From positions 1,054,001 through 1,118,000 of the forward strand of contig JABYQN010000002.1 in assembly GCA_022606135.1 (NCBI GenBank): a DNA stretch of 64,000 nt, written 5' to 3'. This DNA comes from Fomes fomentarius (Eukaryota; Basidiomycota; Agaricomycetes; Polyporales; Polyporaceae). The position numbers and the translations under genes were made by a program. Of the stretch, positions 1 to 13,410 are shown one piece after another. Each line of letters begins with the position of its first letter. Within the stretch, counting starts at the first letter, position 1. The notes below the pieces were generated by a model. It saw nothing but the letters and a program-made list of their open reading frames with translations, did not search any database and was not told the origin of the DNA.

Positions 1-2040
<2,040 letters not shown>

Positions 2041-2252
2041 ATGGTTTCTCGACCCATAGCTCGATAGGTGCTCGAGTTGCATTCGATCTCGTAGACCTTC
2101 TTGCACTCATGTTTCGCACTGAGTGTGCGACGGATTTGATCTATTCTGGAAGTTGTACTCGCTCTACTTGAATAGATATATGTGATGACCATTCGAGAAG
2201 ACGTACTGCCTAATTTGTGTGATATGTCTTGTTGTGCAAAATTGGAATGCAT

Positions 2253-2332
2253 GGTGAGATGGCCGAGCGGTCTAAGGCGCCAGACTAAGGATCTGGTCCG
2301 AAAGGGCGTGGGTTCGAATCCCACTCTCATCA
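2253..2332 (+). tRNA. tRNA-Leu (anticodon AAG)
   Basis: The 80-nt gene folds as a class II tRNA. Acceptor arm GGTGAGA pairs with TCTCATC (one G-U) and A is the discriminator base. The D-arm contains GGCCGAGCGGTCTAAGGC. Anticodon stem CCAGA/TCTGG encloses loop CTAAGGA with anticodon AAG. A long variable arm follows, then T-arm GTGGGTTCGAATCCCAC. A T run follows directly. No intron is present. Confidence 0.96.
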
Positions 2333-2335
2333 TTG

Positions 2336-2340
2336 TTTTT
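2336..2340 (+). terminator. RNA polymerase III terminator of tRNA-Leu
   Basis: A TTTTT run starts four bases after the tRNA discriminator base, as expected for Pol III termination. Confidence 0.85.
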
Positions 2341-2497
2341 GTGTTACTTTCACCGCAGGACTAGGCGCTCCGACGACGTCTTCGTATCTTCTTCCTCCAT
2401 TTTCACGATTTGATTGAGAGACGTGTCGCGTAGCAAAGTACGTTTCCGCTCATTATTGTACGACACGCACCATGTCGATTTATTTCACATTCTAAAG

Positions 2498-4123
2498 ATG
2501 GAGTCTGCGGCATCACGCCGCGTCATAGCTTGTCAAGATGTTCTGAGCGAGATCGTCTCTCACCTAAGACTCGGAGTGCATATGGCGTTGGGCTTTCAAG
2601 ATCATCACTTCTAGCCTCAGCGATATCCTCAATCTATTGTGGAGCGATCCCGACAGCCCCTTTCTCCTCCTAAAGCTTCTTCCGCTAGTCAGGATGACTG
2701 GCACTTCTGCTACCTCTGTAAGTCACCCGTTATACATTGAAAACTTGCGGCTCAGCCTTCAGAAGGTAAAGAAAGCTAACTCGACAGACAAAACTCGCAG
2801 GCCAACATGGGGGGACTCAGCTCGAACATTGAAGAAAGCACGTGGATGAAGGTCCAAGTGTACGCGCGCCGCGTGAGGCGACTTGAGGTGCGGCTTGGGA
2901 TGGTCGAGGTCGATCCTTCCGTATGGAGCGCTGTTACACGCAAGTTAGATGGGGAGCCTGTCTTCCCACTGCTACAGTACCTCCGTGCGGAAGTGTGCCT
3001 AACGGATCCGGCCCCCTCCTTCCTAGCACTTTCACTTTCTCCCTCCCTGCAAATTCTACGTATCCGTGTCCCCAACTCACCATCCACATTCGAATTCTGC
3101 GTACGTCCCCACCTGGTGTAGGTGCCTACGTAGACACTCTGCTTCAGCTGATCACCACACCACCCATCTAGAGCGAGGCCATGGGCCTCATCGCCGTATC
3201 ATCACCACCCGAATTACGAAGCCACATTCAGTCACTTGGAGCTCTCAGCCAGCTACACACCCTTGACCTCAAGGGTGCCTTGTCCCTTGGAGTCAGCAAT
3301 TTGCCAGCTCTTGGCGGTATGCTCAGATTGCGGACATTGGTCGTGGGTGCTCGATGCCTTCTCGGACGACCAGTGTCCTTCCCAGGAGCATTCCCATCAT
3401 TGGAATGCTTAACTGTCGCGGCTATTCCGAGCCCATCGATTCTGCGATCCACGCCATGTCTCCACCGAGACTCCGCGAGCTGACTATCCGGTTCGAAGAC
3501 GACCAACTTGCGTTCCCACGGCTCAACTGCTTATTGGAGTCAATCCGTCCAAAGCTTTCCCACCAAGTCCGGGCGATGAAGCTAGCGTCAATGTACGAGT
3601 TCCCTCTGGAGGAGAACCCGCGATCACTCACTCAGCTCCTCGGTCGTTCCGTATGCTCAAGATATTCACATGCGAGTTCTATCCGAAACCCGTTACTGAC
3701 GAGGACATATCCACATTGGCTATCGCATGGCCTAACCTACGCTCACTGGGGCTGATATATGTGGATATGAGGGACTCCGATCCCATGAGGACGACCACCC
3801 CCGCAAGCCTCGTCACAATGGTACAGCAGTGTCTGCACATAGAGACTATCACTCTACCGGCGCTTGATATCCGCGCGAGCTCTCTACCCCCCTCCACGTG
3901 TCAACGGCGGCAGCAAAGTCCAAGTGAACGTCGGATATTACATTACGGACGACACCACCGATCTATACGCTTTCGCGGTTGTGGTAGACCAGACTTTTCC
4001 TGCTCTCGGCGTGCCATACAAGTTGCCGTATGAACAACTTATACGTCCTAGTGAGAATTTGTGGGAGCGGGTGCTGATGCTGGTGGGGGCAATTCGGGCA
4101 GCGCGGCGATTGGGTAGACAGTG
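2498..4123 (+). pseudogene. decayed F-box/LRR-like gene
   Basis: The remains match the F-box family found elsewhere in this window. An F-box start (CQDVLSEIVSHLR) is followed by a stop. A different frame then gives the LLWSDPDSPFLLLKLLP segment, and later frames give ARRVRRLEV, then AIAWPNLRSLGL, and a family-like tail ending RAARRLGRQ near 4123. The frame changes at least four times, at about 2600, 3120-3180, 3430-3480, 3650 and 3900. Splicing cannot explain this, because intact relatives carry the same region in one long exon. The linker between F-box and LLW segment is also shortened. F-box proteins normally link SKP1-cullin ubiquitin ligases to substrates, but this copy is unlikely to make one. 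Confidence 0.7.
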
Positions 4124-4453
4124 ACGGTCTAATTCTAGTGTCAATGTGTTCATACACCATATGATTACTACGGCAGGCAGTACATAATCGGAATTATACT
4201 CCCTTCGCGCGACATGCAATTGCTCGATAAACAAACAGGCTCCTGTTGTGCCTCATGGCCATCTACAGGCAGGGCATACTATCTATTTCCTTCCTCTCGT
4301 TACACGGATGAAGCCGACGTAAATGGATAGATGGTGATTCAAGTTGGCGAGACCAGTCGCTGCTAAACCGCCATTCCCGATGGATGCTGTGTTTGATCGT
4401 GAGCATATATCGCTATATCTAAGGCCAGGTCACAGCACGAACCTTTGAACATG

Positions 4454-5712
4454 CTACAAGGCGGGGTGAACCACCTTGATGCTGAGGATCCCGCGTGAGT
4501 CGACTAGTGAAAGTTGTCTCCGGATGAATGCAAACACGTCCTCGCTAACCGCATCATCTGAGTGCTGGTACAACTGGACCACGACCTCTTGCAAGCCTTG
4601 AAACTCATTCCGTGACAGGGGAGTTGCGATAGCACCCAAGCTGCGGAGAGCGGGGAAGCCGTATTCACCAACTCCGCGCTCAGTCGTTTCGAAGGCGAAG
4701 AACAAGGTTTTGATGCTAGGCGCGCGAAGTTGCGTCAGGAATTGCGGCACCGCGTCCAGGTCGTGGTCGCTGATGCGCGCATATCCGCGCGTGCGCTCGA
4801 GCGAGGCGTAGAAGCGCAGCTCTCTGAGGTTCGCGCACTGAGCTAGATTGCAGTCGTGGAGAACTAGGTCGCCTCCATCAGTAATCCCTCCATGGTCACA
4901 AGATGGGTCGGAAAACATCCACATACTACTAAGATCGGAGACATCCGAGTCTTCGTCCGTCTCTGCGCTGCTCGTTCCGCCAATGAACTCGAGAATCTCC
5001 AAGGGAGGGCCCAGTGAATTCAGAATCGTAGCAACACCACTGGCTGGAGTGACATACAGAGAGCATGCCCGCAACTGGCCAGTGACGTTGTGGGCGGCCA
5101 GCCAGCGTGCAAGAACATCTGCGTGCCGGACAGTCCAACGGAGATGAAGCTCTGTAAGGGAGAGTCGCACGGAACCCGACTCCCAGAGCTCCGCTGGTAT
5201 CTCGTGGCTGCGGAACCAGAGCATTTCGACGGTGGTGAAAGAGCGGAGGCAAGGAAGGGACGTCCAGAGAATGACAAGATCACCGATCGTCGGAAGATCT
5301 ACTTGGTTGAATTCTATCTCCTCGAGGGACTTGGGCAATGATTGGAACATCTTATGCGTTTGCTCGGGGGGATGAACAAATGGGCCAGGTGCAACGCGCG
5401 AAGGTTCGTCAGCGTCGACAGTATGCCGTATATTCCTTCATTACTTCCCAGTAGCCCATAATTGGTCATGGACAGACTCGTGACATAGGGCGCAACGGTA
5501 GGGGAGGATTGAAGTAGATTGTGAAATGGGATGATCTTGGTCCGCAGACGTAGACGTACGGTGCCAAAACGGTGGAAACGTACGGTGCACAGCCATGAGG
5601 AGCATACGAGGCCACATACTGAGAGAGTTCGTATATCATCATGAGCATGGTCCAATATCCTGTCCGTCAATTCATGCGGCAGCGATGGCGAGACCAGGGT
5701 CCTAGCAGCCAT
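4454..5712 (-). CDS. F-box protein, frameshifted once
   Basis: Single-exon gene of about 419 residues. It begins MAARTLVSPSLPHEL, a classical F-box (LPHELTDRILDHAHDD, then CGLVCSSWL), and continues into a leucine-rich C-terminal half. Two frames carry it: the N-terminal part to about 5366 and the C-terminal part from there to the stop at 4454. The switch falls in a six-G run on the plus strand (5366-5371, six C in the coding sense). One more base would join the two halves at FIPPEQTHKMF. This F-box subtype (LPHELTDRILDH) differs from the other five in the window, which have RRTLAHAAR-type linkers. Probable role: substrate receptor of an SCF ubiquitin ligase; the substrate is unknown. The break may be an assembly error or real. 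Confidence 0.72.
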
Positions 5713-7350
5713 GTTGACGTCGATGGTTGCCGATCAAGCAGTATTCTAGTACAGCCCAATCAGTCACTGGCATCGTGACTTGTGCCACCCGGGAGAGGCA
5801 AATCACCAATGATGGAGGCCGCGACTCTGACACTGCGATAGGAGGACGAGGACGTACTTGTCTGCCGCGCTGTCTCTTGTAGGGCCGTATATCCCGCTTG
5901 TCAGTAGGCAATGTCTGCCCAGGGGACATCAACGCTGTCTTAGTACTAGTAGTCTTCTAAACGTGAGCATCTGGAGTCCGACATAGTCGGACTAGCGGAG
6001 GTTGAAAAGCAACAGCTGTAGTCGAGCGCCTCCGATATCTGTAACGCGCGTCAGCTCAACCTATAGCTAGGCTTCCCCGCGCATTTCAAGAAAACAAGGC
6101 AAGCATCCTGAACGACTTCACTACGACCTCAGACTGATCCCTTGCTGGCGAGTGGTCTGAATGCAGCCTCGTAAAGTATGGAGCAAGACGCAGGCCTGTA
6201 ACGCCACTGCCAGAGATATACAGTACACTCACCACTCACGAGTCATGGATATCTCCTAGATCTTCGCTTACTTCTTCTCTTTCAGCTCCTTGGACTTTAT
6301 CTACGACTTCTATACCACATACCACCGGGCTCCCTTGTTCTCTTTTGTTCAAGCAATTCCCTAGCAAGTGGATACCATGGCACGGGCACCTGTCGAAGCA
6401 CGAACATGCCAACTAGTAGCTCAAGTGCAGCCTCTTATCCGTCTTCCCCTCCATTTATGGCTCCATAATGGCTGTCCATCTCTCGATGTAAGATGCAGCT
6501 ACTTGCTACCTCATGGTGGCCGAGATGTAGCCGTGCGGAGTCGTGCTTCACTGTGATCATGGCTTTAAGATCGCTCGACTTTCGCTGTCATGTTGGAGAA
6601 TATTGGTAGTATCCGTGGCATCAGAGCTGTATCGAAGCGACGCGTCTGCTCATAATACGCCGCAGGAGATCATTTGTATGCTGGCAGGACACCATCAGTA
6701 TCAACTGTTTTGCAGAGCCTAGAGGTCACCTTTTCACGCCCCTCGCGTCGGGTCTTTACTTCGAGGCGTCATAAACCGACCAGGGCGCCCGCTATGTCAT
6801 GAATAGTGGCGCGACATAACTCTAGGCTATCACAGCACTGACATACATTCTCTGTTGCCGTCGGTCACAAGGTGTCTGTTCATACGATGGTACCCAGGTT
6901 CGAGAGACGGGAGACTGCCACACCACATGATCAAAACGCAGACATCATCCCCCGACTACCTGTCAGGGCTCCCGCTGACTTACGAGGTTCACGAAGAACA
7001 ATGCCTTCCCGACATGCTAACATGCGTTATCCACCTTCTCAGGTCTCATTCGGTCGTCCTTGAAGAGGGTGTTGCGCGCGGGAAGACGACTCTAAACCGT
7101 CAATCTTACAACCTTGCACTAGGATCAAGTCGGCGCACAATAGGCTCTCCATTCCTGGCGGCGTCGTTTGCCAACAGGCTTCAAGCAATCGAGGCAATTG
7201 GCCCCTACTGGCATAGCGCACATTCTGATAAACAAGCCCACATGGCCGAACTCCTTCGTATAAAGCACCCCTGCTGCTGACTCGAGGTTATCACCAACAC
7301 CCTACTTTTCTCAGCCAAATCTGAACAGTGACCCTCAGACTTCAGTCATT
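5713..7350. other. intergenic region, no gene seen
   Basis: About 1.6 kb between divergent genes (F-box on the left, Zn2Cys6 factor on the right). Only short open frames without recognisable content. An inverted repeat lies at 5975-5993. The right end presumably holds the promoter of the Zn2Cys6 gene. Confidence 0.6.
5975..5993. repeat. 8-bp inverted repeat containing CCG-N7-CGG
   Basis: AGTCCGAC, a 3-base spacer ATA, then GTCGGACT, a perfect inverted repeat. The everted CCG-N7-CGG triplets resemble sites bound by Zn2Cys6 dimers. It lies 1.36 kb upstream of the Zn2Cys6 gene and about 260 bp upstream of the F-box gene at 5712. Function is not known. Confidence 0.45.
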
Positions 7351-9290
7351 ATGCAACCTTCATTGCCACGCGGACAAGCATGCGCTCGATGCAGGTGAGC
7401 AACTCTGCATCCTAGACCTCTCCCTGTGTTTATCAACGCTTGAATTAAGGCGGCGCAAGATGGTACGCAGCGAATGCTCACCATGCCTTTGACGCAGACT
7501 GATGAATCTTGACATCCCAGCGTTGCGACGGTGTCCGACCAGCTTGTGACCAGTGCGTGCGCGCAAGGAAGACTGACGACTGCGAGTACTTCGACGGTCC
7601 TGGCCCGACTGTCAACCAGCAGCTCGAGAGCCGCGTCGCTCATCTCCAAGGCAGGATCGCGGAGATCACCGCTGGGGAAGCCCCACTCACGCTGCACGAC
7701 CCATATGCTACCTGGTATCGGAACGCTCAACAGGCCAACGATCCTAGGCGTGACCTGTATGTCTTCCATATCTGTCTCCCATCCGTGATGGCCCTGATCA
7801 GTAAATGCACGGTTCGATCGCATTAGGTTCTGGAGCTTCTTTAAGAACGCCACGGAGTTTGGCTTTTTCCTACACATCCACCGTTTCTTAGATGCCCTGT
7901 CTGCGGGCAACAGTCAGAGGCTGCAGGTCCTGCTCAACGTCATCTGTCTCTTGGGCGCGAAGTTATCGAACAATCCGCAGGTACGGGCGCAAGAACCGAG
8001 ATACCTCGAACGTGCCTTGCAGGGGATAACGACGACTACTGCACTCCCCGACGACCCAAGCAGTGCGATCTACGTGATGCAGGCAGAAGTTCTTCTCGCT
8101 AACTACTTCTTCATGAATAATCGTCAACTCGAGGGTGTGTACCACACCACTGCCGCCGTCTCGATTGCCGTCGCCGCGAGGCTGAACATGATCCGAAGCT
8201 CAAGGCGTAGCAGAACAGCTGCAGATACGACGACATACCACCTTCCAACCCCGGTTGACCTCATAGAAGAAGGAGAGCGCATCAACGGCTTCTGGACGGT
8301 GTTTGTTCTGGACTGTTGCTGGTCCATTGCTACGGGCTCGCCCCCCCGGTTCTCGGACGACGAGTCGACCGGCACCCAGATCGATGTACCCTGGCCCAAG
8401 GACTTGACGAGTTACCAAACTGTAAGCGACTTTGAGTGAACACGTCTTGCCGTTGATTATTATTAATGCGGATCAACCTGGTTTTGTTATCAGCAACCAT
8501 TCCCGAGCAACTTCCGCACATGCGGCACTGTCAAGTCATTCATCGAGGGGCGACGCGAACATGGCTTATCAGAGCGTGCTTGCGATGCAGGCCAAAGCTG
8601 CGATAATGTACGCACATGCCACGCGACTTGCTTCGCGGTACAACCTTAGTGAGCACCACATTCCATTCTCAGTGCAAGAATGGAGCCTGAGTTGAATTAG
8701 CCCTGAAGAATCGCATCGAACAATTCAAACAGACGCTACCGAAGATCGAACAAATCGACCGGACTCGCACTGATGTCGTGCGCGCAGCGATCTTTACTCA
8801 CGCGCTTGCACAGTGCGCCACCATCAACCTGCACATGCCATTCGTTCCGTCTGCGAACGACGAGAGTCACCACGCGGCGCACGCGGCGGTGACGAACGTG
8901 TCGCACCTCATTGATGTCCGCATACTCTTCTGCGTCAACCCATTCACGGCGGTGAGTTTGGAGTCCCGTATTTCACCCTCTCTATTACGACCGTTACATG
9001 CATCGGTCCACTGCGACACCTTCGCTGTTCATACTGATAATTTGCGCTGCAGATCCTGTGGGAGTCCGTGGGAAAGGTGATTTCCTCCCGTGTGCCAGCA
9101 GCAGAGGCGCAAGGTATGCCAAATGTAGCGACGAGCCTCCGTGAGGACCTTGAAAAGGTTGTTGCAATCATGCGGCAGAATGCAGCGCTATCTCCTCTGA
9201 TGAGTACGTTGACGGGTCTTCGCGATGATCGAACATTGCATCGCTAACATGTTGCCGTACAGATGCGCGCCTCGCAGCGCTCCGCCCTTA
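7351..9290 (+). CDS. Zn2Cys6 fungal transcription factor, frameshifted once
   Basis: The N-terminal binuclear zinc cluster is split over three small exons (7351-7394, 7450-7462, and from 7521). Joined, it reads CARC, RRRKM, RCDGVRPACDQC, then Cys after eight residues: the C-X2-C-X6-C-X6-C-X2-C-X8-C spacing of Gal4-type regulators. A short coiled linker (QQLESRVAHLQGRIAEI) follows, then a fungal-specific transcription-factor domain containing FWSFFKNATEFGFFLHIHRFLD, ALSAGNSQRLQ and EGERINGFWTVFVLD. Later exons end SPLM-NARLAALRP at 9290. At the four-G run 8547-8550 the frame shifts: SNFRTCGTVKSFIEG is followed in another frame by DANMAYQSVLAMQAKAA. Removing one G restores reading. Target genes cannot be inferred. 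No catabolic cluster that it might control is visible beside it. Confidence 0.82.
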
Positions 9291-9887
9291 GCTCTGAGCT
9301 CTGTATCTTCCAAGCCAGAAGGAATGCGCCGCCTTTGTCTACGAGTATGTGTAGTGCATGGGCGGGAATTTGCCAGTGTTCTCCCTTCCTTCATTGACAT
9401 ATCCGACTATCATACGTTGTGCACCATACTTGGATCACCAACAGGTGTTGTACTACCAGCTCTACTACTGATATATCAAATATCATTCGCGATACATCGC
9501 CCGCCCTGGTCTGCCCGCATATATCAAGATGAAGCACAGTTTCAATAGCGGAGAGAAATCGGATAGGCCCAACCTGAAGGCCCTGATGTGCTATAATTAA
9601 AAGGCGGACGACTCGAAGAATAACCTGCCTGATTAAGTAGCTGCGAATTGGTCGAACCAACACATCAGGCTCCAAAGGTATTGGATTACACAATCTGTTT
9701 CCGCTGCACAGTCACGCTTGCCAAGCAGATTGCTAATGCATAGGCTCAAAGTACCGCCTTGCGTAGGCCTCTCGCTGATCACATTAAGAGCATACATACC
9801 ATTATTACTTGTTCAAAGATTTTGGGCGTGAAAGATTGTACGCACCGTGACACGAAACGGCGGGTCATCAGCACCTATGTATAGGGT
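9291..9887. other. convergent intergenic region
   Basis: About 600 bp between the 3' ends of the Zn2Cys6 gene and an F-box gene. No coding potential or repeats were recognised; probably the 3' UTRs. Confidence 0.55.
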
Positions 9888-11613
9888 TTATACGCTTAGT
9901 ACGGCGATTTGAGCGATCGCCTGATCTATCCGTTCGTCTCCATCGCGTTTTGTCTTGAGATAGTCCCACACCGGATGCCATGCCTTCGCGCCTTCCTGAG
10001 AAGCTGGGGTGACGTCGGGGTTGTATTCGAGCTCAATGGTAGGGAAAAGGCGGTCAACGGCTTCCGCGACCTCAGCTGGGGTAGAAGTCCCGACGTAACG
10101 CGCGAATTCAAGCCAATGCAGGGAGTGGCGGAGGAGCGGTATCTCCTCCAGCGGCGGTAGACTTGCCGTGTCGAGGCAAGGCAGCGCTAGCGTTTCTAGC
10201 GCTGGACATCGTCGAGCTACGTCGATGAGCGCAGCGAAGGTGGGTTGTGGATCCGATATGGGGCGTGGTTGCTCCTTGTCATCGGCTAGGATGAATTTCC
10301 GGATACGCGGCCACTGATCCGCGAGGACCTTCATGTCGGTGTCACCAAGCGTGAGCTTCCCCGCGCCAGCGTCGATTGTAAGGTCCAGAAGCTCCTTTAA
10401 CGGCTGCATCAGCATGAGGAGGTCCGCGAGGGTGGATCGCGGTGCGACGGCCCCGTCACAGAAGCCCATGCGGATGTTATGAACGGTCTGGGGAAGGTGG
10501 GAGAATATAGATGATAGTTGGTCTGTTGGAAGGGCCCCATCCTCGCAGTGGATCAGCACATCGAAGTGCTTCAACGTGGCGAAACGACTCCCGTGAACGA
10601 GTCTCGAGAGATCATCCGGCCGTGCGTGCACATATAATGTCTCTAGGGAGGAAATCCCATCTTCGAGTTCCAGGGAGGCTCCGAACAGGCAAAGATCTTC
10701 TATCGATAATGTCCGGAGAGACGAGAGCGCGGATATGGCGCGCAGCGCGGGAGCGGTCACTGTTGTGGCGGGATCGCACAGCTTGAGCTCCCTGAGCTTC
10801 GTTAGACGGCTTAGGGCTTTGAGGTTCTGACTAGGTGCTGGAAAATGCTCGTCCATATAGAAGATGGTGAGGTCGGAGGCGACAGCTGCAATCGATTCGA
10901 GGAGCATCCCTGAGACAGATGACAGGACAGGTGACGACCCGGACACTGGATCGTTAGGGTCCACATCGTTTCGGAATGACAGATAAAGCTCGAGTAAAGA
11001 GGGGCTGAGCAAGACCAGCAGTAGCGCAATGTCCGCTACTGGAATGTGGTCGACATCGAGAACTCTGAGTCTGGGAAGTAAGGTCATTCCTTGAGATCGC
11101 GCCATCACGGCGAGCCATACTGTGGTGTGTATGGAGGTTCCAGGATAGTGACACAATCCTCGGACCCGTGAGGCATGGTGTTGAAGGCGAGACCACCCTT
11201 CGTCAGTGACACCATTGGTTAGGAACTGGAATTTGTCCTATTGATGAGGTCGTTCAAAATGAGAGTTCGGAGGTGTGTACGTACGTAAGTCGAATCACGT
11301 CGTTGGAAACCAGGGAGGAGTCGTAATAGTGGGACGAGGTTATCAAGGGCACACCACAGCGCATTCAATGCAGGTTCCGAGAATGCCTGACAGACCCTGG
11401 CAGCATGGGCAAGAGTGCGCCGTAGTTCGATCCGCTCCTGGACGTCCTCTGGTTTGTCATCCGGGTGAACCATACCGGTGGACATTTGACGGAAGATGGC
11501 CCTCAGGAGCTCATCACATAGTAGGACTTTGTGCGTTGGCGGAATTTCCTAGTATATGTCCCGAAGCTACGTCAAACATCTTGCAACTATCGGATTCGAT
11601 CACTTACGTTCAT
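9888..11613 (-). CDS. F-box protein with leucine-rich C-terminal half
   Basis: Three exons: a six-base first exon ATGAAC (11613-11608), then 11548-11285 and 11237-9888. The donors are GTAAGT and GTACGT, and both acceptors end TAG. The spliced protein starts MNEIPPTHKVLLCDELLRAIFRQM (F-box core). It continues RRTLAHAARVCQAFSEPALNALW, the linker shared by its relatives here, then VTDEGWSRLQHHASRVRGL, and about 400 residues rich in leucine with irregular LRR spacing. The frame is fully open, so this is the best intact minus-strand copy of the family. Likely a substrate receptor of an SCF ubiquitin ligase; the partner is not known. The tiny first exon is a prediction from splice sites and frame. 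The open frame alone would start later, at a non-ATG codon. Confidence 0.78.
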
Positions 11614-12260
11614 AGCCTTGATCACAGGGTTGATGATGGTGCAGGAGAAGCAAGTTCATTGAACGTGGTAGAATTGAACTCGTCCGTGTAATCTTACGTA
11701 ATCATCAAGGTCATGATTGGAGCCGAAAATACTAGGACAGGCTGCTCGCTACGCCGGCGAACACGGCTCGCAATGCAGGGTAGTACCGAGCTGCCTTGAA
11801 GCACTCGCATTTCTTTTTAAATTGCCTACGAGACGAGTGGTGCTGCGAACAGCGTGCCTGTAGATGTGGCGGGCCGGACTTTGACGCGTACCGCGCCTAT
11901 GGTGGTTTGACACCAATTCCCTCCATAGCGCACGCAAAACTTCATATCTGAGGCTGAAACTTCCCAAACGTATAGGTTCCCTACGCCGTCACACGTGCGT
12001 GTCTTTTTGAACGATTTCAAGGATATACGTCCTTTCTATGGAACCAACAAGTTTGCCGCGCTTGATTGGTGCAATCCGTCCCCATGTACGCTCGCTTCGC
12101 TCGCAGAAACTCGCAAAAACTTGCACGACACTGGAGAAGTCTGAGTACAACAAGCGATAGCAAAAGAGATTACAAGCGTAACGCTAATTCATATCATAGC
12201 ACATCAGAGTCTCTCGCCGTCCTGCGGCACACTAGTGGTACTTTTATTCTCTCAGAGTCC
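11614..12260. other. intergenic region, no gene seen
   Basis: About 650 bp with only short frames. It holds the promoter of the F-box gene ending at 11613 and the 3' side of the next minus-strand gene, whose true end is uncertain and may reach into this interval. Confidence 0.5.
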
Positions 12261-13032
12261 TTAGCTCCGCCGAAGACCAAGCGTCCGGGCAAGGATGTCT
12301 ATCCCACACCACCTCCATTTGCTCCCGGACGATGATGACTGCCGCCTCCTGCCCCAATGGGCATCACCTCGTTGGAGTGGCCACACTCTGGTGCTAACGT
12401 ACATCGCGTGTCGCCAGGTCGGTGGGCACTTTCCCGTGAATGGAACGTCTCGCCGCGTAGTTATGGAGGTAAGATCGTACTCCTGCTCCGCGCTGCGCGC
12501 CATGTCGTCCGTCACGACCACGAAGTCGGACCCACATGGAGAATTAGCGCGCGAGGCGCCTGGGGTATCTACCGCAAGGCTGCCTTCGCTCCCAGTGCCG
12601 GACCGAGAGTTCTCGCGAGAGGTCGCCTTTAGAGCGGAGAGCACGTCGCCCATGCTGAAGCGAGTGTTTTCGAAGTCGAGTTGTAATAGATAGTGGTTCT
12701 CCGCAGCTGCGGGTGATGTCGAAGGAGTGTGGGGTACCTCGATGTCGCCACCTTCCTCCGGGCCATCGTCACCGACGAGTTCAGTAGTGCTGTGCACCGC
12801 AGTGTCGGTGTTGCGTTCGAGCGCATGTGTCGAGGTCGAGGGCGACGCGCTACCAACGATCTAGTCGCGGAACACGTGTGAGCTCGTGCAGGCTGTATGG
12901 TTTTGGGGCACTTACCGAGTCCAGTACGGACCGCATGTCTTCAGGCAGAGATTGCCGCGACGGCATGGCCGGCGTAATAACAATATCAGGAATGCGTAGC
13001 CCCGCGTGTGCCGGTTCCTCAAGGAAAGACAT
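12261..13032 (-). CDS. disordered hypothetical protein
   Basis: Two exons: MSFLEEPAHAGLRIPDIV up to MRSVLDS (13032 to about 12916), then IVGSASPSTSTHALERN onward after a 55-bp intron (GTAAGT to TAG). The protein is rich in Ser, Thr, Asp and Glu, with one hydrophobic-core segment, YLLQLDFENTRFSMGDVLSALK. I do not recognise the family. The C-terminal part is doubtful. After TSITTRRDVPFTGK the displayed frame becomes Arg/Trp-rich, while a neighbouring frame near 12330-12300 gives a helix-like EAAVIIVREQMEVVW. A GTACGT donor near 12390 and a GGCAG acceptor near 12345 suggest another intron, but the phase does not fit. The 3' end at 12261 is therefore provisional. Confidence 0.5.
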
Positions 13033-13410
13033 CTCGGGAGGTTAAGGTCAAGGGGTGTTGGTATAAGAGTATGTGGAAGCGCAGGGGAGAGAGCGAAGGC
13101 ACTACATCCCTGCATCTAGCACGTACTTTATAAAACGCTTCATGCAGTGTGGCCCAACGCGACAATGCGCGGGACCTTGCGTCGTGTTTGTGCAGCGGCG
13201 GGCCACTCGCTTGCTTTGTCCTCGCGTAACGACACAAGCGCCCACTCGCCCACTCGCCAAAACGCTGCCTACCTTTCCTGTTCTCGTGAATCGTTTGGGC
13301 TGTGATATTTTCAGAGAGAGACAGTATATTGAGACACTTGAGGAATGTTACGAAAGCATGCGTAATAGCTATGATATTAAACCAGGGGGATTCGACTTGA
13401 AGGGGGGCAT
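13033..13410. other. intergenic region, no gene seen
   Basis: About 380 bp between the start of the hypothetical gene and the 3' end of the glucosidase II gene on the same strand. Nothing recognisable. Confidence 0.5.
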
